This document shows positions 29,965 through 34,766 of a stretch of 34,766 nt of DNA, one piece after another (position 1 is the first letter of the stretch; every line of letters begins with the position of its first letter). The stretch is taken from positions 1 through 34,766 of the forward strand of contig JAATGH010000051.1 of the NCBI GenBank assembly GCA_015654745.1, written 5' to 3'. The DNA comes from Enterobacterales bacterium. Its GTDB lineage: Bacteria > Pseudomonadota > Gammaproteobacteria > Enterobacterales > Enterobacteriaceae. The position numbers and the translations under genes were made by a program. Under the pieces are notes generated by a model, which did not search any database, had not been told where the DNA came from, and saw only the letters and a list, made by a program, of their open reading frames with translations.

Positions 29965-30581
29965 AGTGTGCTACGGTTTTAGGTTTTAACATTAATTACT
30001 TCAACGAGTAAAGCGAACTTCATACGATGTACGTTGTCATAACGGGAATATCAAGTATTTATAACGAACTTTCCTCCGATATATACACTAAACTATGGAA
30101 AATCCCGACACTTCTGTTTGTTAATCAGTCCGGATGCTACCGACCAACTGAGTACATCACCCATCGCGATATATACTTTTGCAGCATGGCCTTACTTTCT
30201 TCGCGAAATTCTCAATTAGCTGGTCAAAAACCCACAATCGCGAATATTCACTAAATACAAGACCTTACTTTATCGCGCTTACAAATTACTTACCCCCGAT
30301 GCGATCATACTTCTTTATAACAAGGCGTTACTTCATTCGCGTTATTTGCGTTTTCACAAACTCAATCTTCAGGACGCGAATATATTGTTGCTACATGGCC
30401 TTTATCGCATATTTAATGGAACGTAGGCTAATTAAACTTTCATTACCAATTGCGCCTGCGTTGATATTTAATCTACCCTTTTCCAACGGTAAGTCAATAG
30501 ACTATTTTCCAACATCGTTCCCGTATCACACTCGTTCGATTAATCGGTTAAAAAGACGACAATCCAATACGATAACGAGCT
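29965..30581. repeat. AT-rich non-coding island with degenerate repeats
   Basis: Visibly lower in G+C than the flanks. Related strings CATGGCCTTACTTT (30185), CAAGACCTTACTTT (30258), CAAGGCGTTACTTC (30321) and CATGGCCTTTATCG (30394) recur 73, 63 and 73 bp apart. Within each unit a short TCGCG- or GCGA-type core flanked by A/T appears about every 28-40 bp (for example 30167, 30203, 30238, 30272, 30336). Unit lengths are not multiples of three, so this is not a repeat protein. The open frame running through 30179-30730 has no ribosome binding site or recognisable domain. Function unknown. Confidence 0.55.
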
Positions 30582-30711
30582 GGCGGGGGCACACGTGGCC
30601 TGCATTGATCAATAGAGGCCGACAATACATTGCCGGCCTGGAGGGAACCACATCATCCGCATTGATGATTAACCCCACCGGAGGATACTCATCCGCCGGT
30701 ATTACCCCGCC
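30582..30711. repeat. Multibranch inverted-repeat element
   Basis: An outer stem GGCGGGG (30582-30588) / CCCCGCC (30705-30711) encloses three successive hairpins. They are AGGCCGACAAT/ATTGCCGGCCT (30616-30639, ten of eleven paired, with a 2-base gap), ATCATC/GATGAT (30652-30669) and ACCGGAGGAT/ATCCGCCGGT (30677-30700, nine of ten paired). Together they could fold as a four-stem cloverleaf in DNA or RNA of either strand. It is not a tRNA: there is no anticodon arm or T-loop sequence. It lies just 3' of the flxA-like pseudogene. Confidence 0.6.
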
Positions 30712-30754
30712 CCACGTCAGTTTGAAGTGACGCCGGCAAGGCAGGCCACGATTT

Positions 30755-31087
30755 TCAGATATAAACATCAATCTGATTAGCATCAGATTTGGTGTTGACT
30801 CCTTCAACCTTGGTTTCCGTAGGGGCGATGCTTTCTTGTTTCGCCGTCGCCTTTTGCGCTTGTTGTTGCCGTAACTGGGCAACCTGCGCTTCCAACATTT
30901 TTATTTGCGCTTCAAGCAACTGCTGCTGCTGTTGCTTTTGGTCCGCGCTCAAGCTGGATTTGGACAATGTGCTGAGTTGCTTGGTCAGTTTGGCGATCTG
31001 CTGGGTAAGATTTTTGATTTGTGAGGCAACGTCGGTGCCCCCGCTTGACGAAGTCTATGAAACGGATGACGTTATGGTATTGGACAT
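30755..31087 (-). pseudogene. flxA-like gene broken by an in-frame amber codon
   Basis: FlxA-family protein; in E. coli flxA is a flagellar-regulon gene of unknown function. Reading from the ATG at 31087, ten codons (MSNTITSSVS) are followed by TAG at 31057-31055, then the frame stays open for 99 codons: IKNLTQQIAKLTKQLSTL, a coiled-coil region with a five-glutamine run, MLEAQVAQLRQQQAQKATAK, and the ending NQIDVYI, which resembles the FlxA C-terminus. AGGAG lies ahead of the ATG and a sigma-28-like promoter farther upstream. The amber codon, with no good restart before the coiled coil, indicates a recent pseudogene unless suppressed or a sequencing error. A TTG at 30967 is an unlikely start. 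Confidence 0.8.
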
Positions 31088-31118
31088 AGTTTTCTCCTGT
31101 AACAATACTCTCTGTTGG

Positions 31119-31144
31119 TTATCGACCTGGCAGAAGAAACATTG
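31119..31144 (-). promoter_or_regulatory. Sigma-28 (FliA)-like promoter for the flxA-like gene
   Basis: On the minus strand CAATGTTT (31144-31137) and GTCGATAA (31126-31119) are separated by 10 bases. The FliA consensus is TAAAGTTT, 11 bases, GCCGATAA, so six of eight and seven of eight positions agree. It lies about 30 bases before the ATG. FlxA of E. coli is a FliA-dependent gene, which strengthens the call. Confidence 0.65.
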
Positions 31145-31240
31145 AGCAGCGGATTAGCAAATAAAACGCAAGGTAATCGTTAAGAAAGCGTAAGGAAAGG
31201 TCGATGGGATGCGCTACGCGGGGCCTAAACAATTTAGCCT

Positions 31241-32128
31241 TTATAAGGTACACGCCATATCGATAAAGGCGCGCAGCGCGGAGGGCATCTGCCGCTGCCG
31301 GGGATAATAGATCATAAAGCCGGCAAACGCCGGGCACCAATTTTCCAGCACGCTCACCAAGCGACCTTGGCGTATTTCATCCCTGGCCTGTTCCTCCACC
31401 ACAAACGCCAGGCCAATACCTTCCTGGGCGGCGCGCATCGCCAAGGGTTGGTCCGTCACCGTCAGCCGCCCCTTGATAGCCACCTCTATTTTGTCGTCGC
31501 CGCGGGCAAACTCCCACTTATAAAGCCGGCCGCTCGGAAAACGATAGCGAATACCCTCATGCTGGTTGAGATCATGTGGGTGAACCGGTACGCCATGCCG
31601 TTGCAGATATTCAGGCGACCCCACCACCGCAAACCGTCGAGGACCGCCGACCCGGACACCCACCATGTCCTCAGGTACCGTCTCTTCGAAACGCACTCCC
31701 GCATCAAACCCGGCGGCGACGATATCCACCAGGGCGTCCTGATCGATAACCTCAAGATGTATGTCGGGGTACGCTGCCAGAAAACGGCCCATCAGGGGCG
31801 CAATTAACAGCTGCGACGCTATCCGGGGAATATTGATTCGCAGGGTCCCGGTCGGGGTGGTGCGGAAATCATTCATTTCCTCGATCGCGCCGGCGACATC
31901 GCGCAGCAGCGGCTGCAGCCGTTCCAGCAACCGCTGGCCGGCTTCGGTCAGCGCGACGCTGCGGGTGGTTCGATGAAACAACCCCACGCCCAGTTGCTCT
32001 TCCAGCCCACGGATCGCATGACTGGCGGCGGAGGTGGATACGCCGGTTTCGGCTGCGGCCTTTTGGAAACTGCCGTGCCGGGCAATGGCGGCAAAAATGG
32101 CCAGGTGGGAAAGATTAGGTTGGAGCAT
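31241..32128 (-). CDS. LysR-family transcriptional regulator
   Basis: DNA-binding regulator of 295 residues. The N-terminal winged helix-turn-helix spans about 1-62 (FAAIARHGSFQKAAAETGVS, then ASHAIRGLEEQLGVGLFHRT). The rest is the LysR co-inducer domain, with a typical RINIPRIASQLLIAPLM start and the EGIGLAFVVEEQARDEI region. It is divergent from the alcohol dehydrogenase at 32310 across a 181-bp gap, the normal arrangement for a LysR gene and its target. The effector is unknown. Similar proteins in enterobacteria include the YafC/DmlR group, but I cannot place it more precisely. Confidence 0.9.
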   Translation of the reverse strand: MLQPNLSHLAIFAAIARHGSFQKAAAETGVSTSAASHAIRGLEEQLGVGLFHRTTRSVALTEAGQRLLERLQPLLRDVAGAIEEMNDFRTTPTGTLRINIPRIASQLLIAPLMGRFLAAYPDIHLEVIDQDALVDIVAAGFDAGVRFEETVPEDMVGVRVGGPRRFAVVGSPEYLQRHGVPVHPHDLNQHEGIRYRFPSGRLYKWEFARGDDKIEVAIKGRLTVTDQPLAMRAAQEGIGLAFVVEEQARDEIRQGRLVSVLENWCPAFAGFMIYYPRQRQMPSALRAFIDMACTL

Positions 32129-32309
32129 GATTATTGAATTTTACTCATCAATTCATCCCGATATTCAGCGTTGATCCGCCGTTCGGCCATGCTACATTGT
32201 CCTATCCCGCTAAACAAGCATCCCGGATAGGCATCCTCTGTCTAGACGAAATGCTGTGGTTCTACCACGCAGTCCCGTTTTTATCCAAATCCATTCAGGA
32301 GTGATTACA
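32129..32309. promoter_or_regulatory. LysR-alcohol dehydrogenase divergent promoter gap
   Basis: 181 bp between divergent genes, presumably holding both promoters and the LysR operator. I could not pick a convincing T-N11-A site by eye. AGGAG at 32297-32301 is the ribosome binding site for the dehydrogenase. Confidence 0.5.
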
Positions 32310-33371
32310 ATGATTAAAGCGCATGGCTATGCCGTTCACGACGCCCATTCTCCATTGGTGCCGTTCGAGTTTGAACGCCGCGAACCCGGTGCTCACGATG
32401 TGCAGATCGAGATCCTGTACTGTGGAATTTGTCATTCCGATCTGCATCAGATCCATAACGATTGGAGCAACTCGATTTATCCCATGGTGCCCGGTCATGA
32501 AATCGTCGGCCGAGTGGTTAAGGTAGGCGCCCATGTCGGCAAACTGAAGGTGGGCGACCTGGCGGGCGTGGGTTGCATGGTTGACTCCTGTCGCCAGTGC
32601 CCGGCCTGCCAGGAAGACCTGGAGCAATATTGCGCCGAGGGCGCAACGCTAACCTACAACGACCACGAACGCGGCAACGACAAACTGACCTTTGGCGGTT
32701 ATTCCGATCTGATTGTGGTGGAAGAACGTTTTGTGGTGAAAATCCCTAACAGCCTTGATCTTAAGGCGGTGGCGCCGTTGCTGTGCGCGGGCATTACCAC
32801 CTATTCGCCACTGCGTCATTGGAACGTAGGGCCGGGCCAAAAGGTAGGCGTCATCGGCCTCGGCGGACTGGGCCATATGGGGATTAAATTCGCCAAGGCC
32901 TTGGGCGCCCATGTGGTAATGATTACCACCTCCCCGGAGAAAGGCAAAGACGCCAGCCGTCTTGGCGCCGATGAAATCCTGCTGTCCCGTGATGCCGACG
33001 CCATGGCGGCCCATGCGTCCAGCTTCGATTTCCTACTCGACACCATCCCCGTTCCGCACGATCTCAACCCCTATGTCGCGCTGCTAAAACGCGACCGCAC
33101 GCTGGCCATTGTCGGCGTGCTGACCGAACTGTCTCCGCCGCTGAACGGCTTTAGCCTGATTGGCGGACGCAAAAATGTATCCGGTTCGGCGATCGGCGGT
33201 ATGGCGGAAACCCAGGAAATGATCGACTTTTGTGCTGAGCATGGCATCGTCAGCGATGTGGAAATGGTGACCATACAGAATGTTAACAGCGCGTACGAAC
33301 GTCTGCAAAAGAACGATGTAAAATACCGCTTCGTTATCGATATGGCCTCTTTGCGGGCCCAGGCGGCCTAA
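32310..33371 (+). CDS. Zinc-dependent alcohol dehydrogenase, YahK/CAD-like
   Basis: Medium-chain dehydrogenase of the cinnamyl-alcohol/YahK group, probably an NADP(H)-dependent aldehyde reductase of broad range. The 353-residue protein has catalytic-zinc ligands Cys38 (CGICHSDLH), His63-Glu64 (PGHE) and Cys159 (LLCAGIT). The structural-zinc cysteines are 94, 97, 100 and 108 (DSCRQCPACQEDLEQYC), and the Rossmann motif GLGGLGHMG is at 183-191. The ATG at 32310 has AGGAG eight bases ahead. The upstream open frame to 32256 lacks a site. The neighbouring divergent LysR gene likely controls it. The substrate cannot be told from sequence. Confidence 0.92.
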   Translation: MIKAHGYAVHDAHSPLVPFEFERREPGAHDVQIEILYCGICHSDLHQIHNDWSNSIYPMVPGHEIVGRVVKVGAHVGKLKVGDLAGVGCMVDSCRQCPACQEDLEQYCAEGATLTYNDHERGNDKLTFGGYSDLIVVEERFVVKIPNSLDLKAVAPLLCAGITTYSPLRHWNVGPGQKVGVIGLGGLGHMGIKFAKALGAHVVMITTSPEKGKDASRLGADEILLSRDADAMAAHASSFDFLLDTIPVPHDLNPYVALLKRDRTLAIVGVLTELSPPLNGFSLIGGRKNVSGSAIGGMAETQEMIDFCAEHGIVSDVEMVTIQNVNSAYERLQKNDVKYRFVIDMASLRAQAA

Positions 33372-33389
33372 CCCCCTCCTCTTAACCCT

Positions 33390-33415
33390 GGCTCCCTTCC
33401 GTCCGGAAGGGAGCC
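33390..33415. terminator. Hairpin after the alcohol dehydrogenase gene
   Basis: Perfect 11-bp stem GGCTCCCTTCC (33390-33400) and GGAAGGGAGCC (33405-33415) with loop GTCC, between two converging genes. Neither side has a clear T-run, so it is a terminator by position and strength rather than by full pattern. Confidence 0.65.
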
Positions 33416-33440
33416 AACCCGCTAACGCCGCGCTGGCGGC

Positions 33441-34118
33441 CTATGCCCGGCCGTAACGCAGCCATACGCCATCATGGGCGGTTTTCTCCACTGAATTCAG
33501 TTTCAGGTAGGCCGGAGCCCGCCAGGCCTGCGCCTCGATTTCAAAGGATGCCGGATGCGCGCCGCGCCCGTCCACCAGCGGCAGAATCACCACGCTAAAT
33601 TCATCCACCAGTCCGGCATTCACAAACGCGCCGCAAACGTGGGCGCCCCCTTCGACAATCAATTTTTTCACGCCCAGCTCGGTAGCCAGGATTGACAGCA
33701 CCCCCGCAAGATCGATGTCGGTCTTGCCGCCAAACACATAGGACACGCCGATAGATTTTAGGTAGGCCAGGAAATCATCCGGTACCTGCTCCGTCAGCAC
33801 CTCAATCACATGCGAGTTAAGCGTGTTGCTGGTTTTCCAGACCACCAGCCCTTTGGGATCGATGGATATCGCATACTGTTTGGCGTCGCGTTCGGCAAAA
33901 TAGTGTCTGCGGGGCAACGGCGCCGACGCCATCCCCCGAGGATAATCGGTGCTGTGCGCAATTTCCTGCATGGTCACCCGACCGCAAATCCAGCCGTCGC
34001 CGTGAAAGCTGGCGGCGGTGTCCTCATACAGCGCCGAGGCATATTGCAAATTCCATCCGTCGGTAAGGCTGTGTCCATCCAGGGATGACATCATATGGCA
34101 GACAATATAAGGCTTCAT
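33441..34118 (-). CDS. RibD C-terminal/DHFR-like reductase
   Basis: Stand-alone protein of the RibD C-terminal (dihydrofolate-reductase-like) family, expected to bind NADPH. The physiological substrate is unknown. The 225 residues start MKPYIVCHMMSSLDG, the family's first strand and SLDG turn. Later come GRVTMQEI, a SIGVSYVFGGKTDIDL region and KKLIVEGGAHVCGAFVNAGL, the VEGG motif of the family. The ATG at 34118 is chosen because GGAG lies seven bases upstream. An ATG four codons earlier would have its own codons overlap that site. It lies 113 bp downstream of the tetR-type gene on the same strand. Confidence 0.87.
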   Translation of the reverse strand: MKPYIVCHMMSSLDGHSLTDGWNLQYASALYEDTAASFHGDGWICGRVTMQEIAHSTDYPRGMASAPLPRRHYFAERDAKQYAISIDPKGLVVWKTSNTLNSHVIEVLTEQVPDDFLAYLKSIGVSYVFGGKTDIDLAGVLSILATELGVKKLIVEGGAHVCGAFVNAGLVDEFSVVILPLVDGRGAHPASFEIEAQAWRAPAYLKLNSVEKTAHDGVWLRYGRA

Positions 34119-34231
34119 TTTTTTCTCCATCCGGCAAAATCAGGCGCGGGCATTCGCCCTGGATAAGCAGTATAGCCAATATTGAATAGGGGCCGGCTTC
34201 GTCCGGCGACCAAATGGCAAGAAGATCCCAA

Positions 34232-34766
34232 TTACGCCGGCCACAAGGCCATCGCACTATCCGCTACCGCGTCCAGCGCGGCAAAACCCGCACCGTCACG
34301 GGCCTGAATCGAGATCCCCTGCTGAATAGCCACGTACAGCCGCGCCAGCGCCTCTATATTGGTGCCCGCGGGCAGTTCGCTCGCCTGAACGCTTTGCGCA
34401 AGCCTGGCACAAAGTATATCAACCCCCCGCTGACGGGAACGTATTACCACGGCCCCCAGCCGCTCATTACCTTCACTGGCCACGTTTGACAGCGTCACCA
34501 TACAACCCATGGGAAAATCATCCTGGGTCAGTATTTTCGCGGAGCATTTAAGCCATTGCCGCACCGCTTCCCGCGCGCTGACGGCGTTATCGAGCGGCGA
34601 CCAGATCCGTGGGGCAATGACGTGTTCATAGTGGGCAATCGCCTCCAGATAAAGATCGTCTTTACTGCCAAAAGCGGCATACAGGCTGGGCGAGTTGATG
34701 CTCATTGCCGCATAAAGATCCGCCATCGACGTCGCGGTGTATCCCCGTTGCCAGAACACTTTCATC
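34232..34766 (-). CDS. TetR-family regulator, N-terminus cut off
   Basis: Partial transcriptional repressor. The visible 177-178 residues open inside the helix-turn-helix: VFWQRGYTATSMADLYAAMS and SPSLYAAFGSKDDLYLEAI match the TetR pattern G-Y-x-x-T-s-m-x-D-L followed by SLYxAFGSK. Roughly the first 20-30 residues are beyond the window. The C-terminal ligand domain resembles the YP_ALL-type group with FPMGCMVTLSNVASEG, and the protein ends DSAMALWPA. It reads toward the RibD-like gene, and tetR-type genes often control such neighbours, but here this is only inferred. Confidence 0.9.
   Translation of the reverse strand, partial: MKVFWQRGYTATSMADLYAAMSINSPSLYAAFGSKDDLYLEAIAHYEHVIAPRIWSPLDNAVSAREAVRQWLKCSAKILTQDDFPMGCMVTLSNVASEGNERLGAVVIRSRQRGVDILCARLAQSVQASELPAGTNIEALARLYVAIQQGISIQARDGAGFAALDAVADSAMALWPA

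Noticed and set aside
30316-30335. TATAACAAGGCGTTAC resembling one end of an integron attC site
   Set aside because: No matching complementary GTTRRRY end at attC distance, and no integrase or cassette structure. The string is one of the degenerate repeats.
30185-30470. Possible CRISPR array
   Set aside because: Repeats are poorly conserved and uneven in spacing (73, 63 and 73 bp), and no cas gene is present in the window.
30179-30730. Open frame of 183 codons through the AT-rich island
   Set aside because: No ribosome binding site, odd composition, no recognisable domain, and it crosses both the degenerate repeats and the cloverleaf element whose spacing is not codon-based.
30526-30882. 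Minus-strand frame of 118 codons rich in Arg/Lys
   Set aside because: It is an out-of-frame shadow of the flxA-like gene running on into the inverted-repeat element.

Overview
The window comes from a member of the order Enterobacterales. The Fep, Ent and Mal proteins read as close full-length relatives of the Escherichia coli proteins. Gene order suggests a Pectobacteriaceae- or Sodalis-like lineage, but that placement is inference and no rRNA or marker gene is present to settle it. Two well known systems fill the first 27 kb. A looser accessory region fills the rest.

Region 1 (1-11819) is part of the enterobactin locus. It holds entS (truncated by the window edge, minus), fepD-fepG-fepC (plus), entF-ybdZ-fes (minus) and fepA (plus). 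Fur boxes lie in both divergent intergenic regions. EntF assembles the siderophore with its MbtH partner YbdZ, EntS exports it, FepA and FepDGC bring ferric enterobactin back, and Fes releases the iron. fepE is absent between fepC and entF, and entD is absent beside fepA, where E. coli carries them.

Region 2 (11820-12134) is a tandem array of a 104-bp hairpin-bearing repeat between the converging fepA and malT genes.

Region 3 (12135-27307) is the whole maltose/maltodextrin regulon in one block: malT (activator), malPQ (phosphorylase and amylomaltase), malEFG (binding protein and permease), then divergently malK-lamB-malM. In E. coli these form two distant loci (malA and malB). The decamer GGAGGATGAG, a MalT-box-like sequence, occurs upstream of malP and again between malE and malK. 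Strong hairpins occupy the malE-malF and lamB-malM gaps.

Region 4 (27476-34766) is mixed. It contains the acetate/succinate transporter satP, palindromic repeats, an unrecognised glycine-rich membrane protein, an SDR oxidoreductase, and an almost 1-kb AT-rich non-coding stretch with degenerate repeats and a multibranch inverted-repeat element. These are followed by a flxA-like flagellar gene broken by an in-frame amber codon but keeping a sigma-28-like promoter, a LysR regulator divergent from a zinc alcohol dehydrogenase, a RibD/DHFR-like reductase, and a truncated TetR regulator at the right edge.

I did not find a clear new multi-gene system. The less explained items are the orphan membrane protein, the AT-rich repeat island with its four-stem element, and the 104-bp repeat array.
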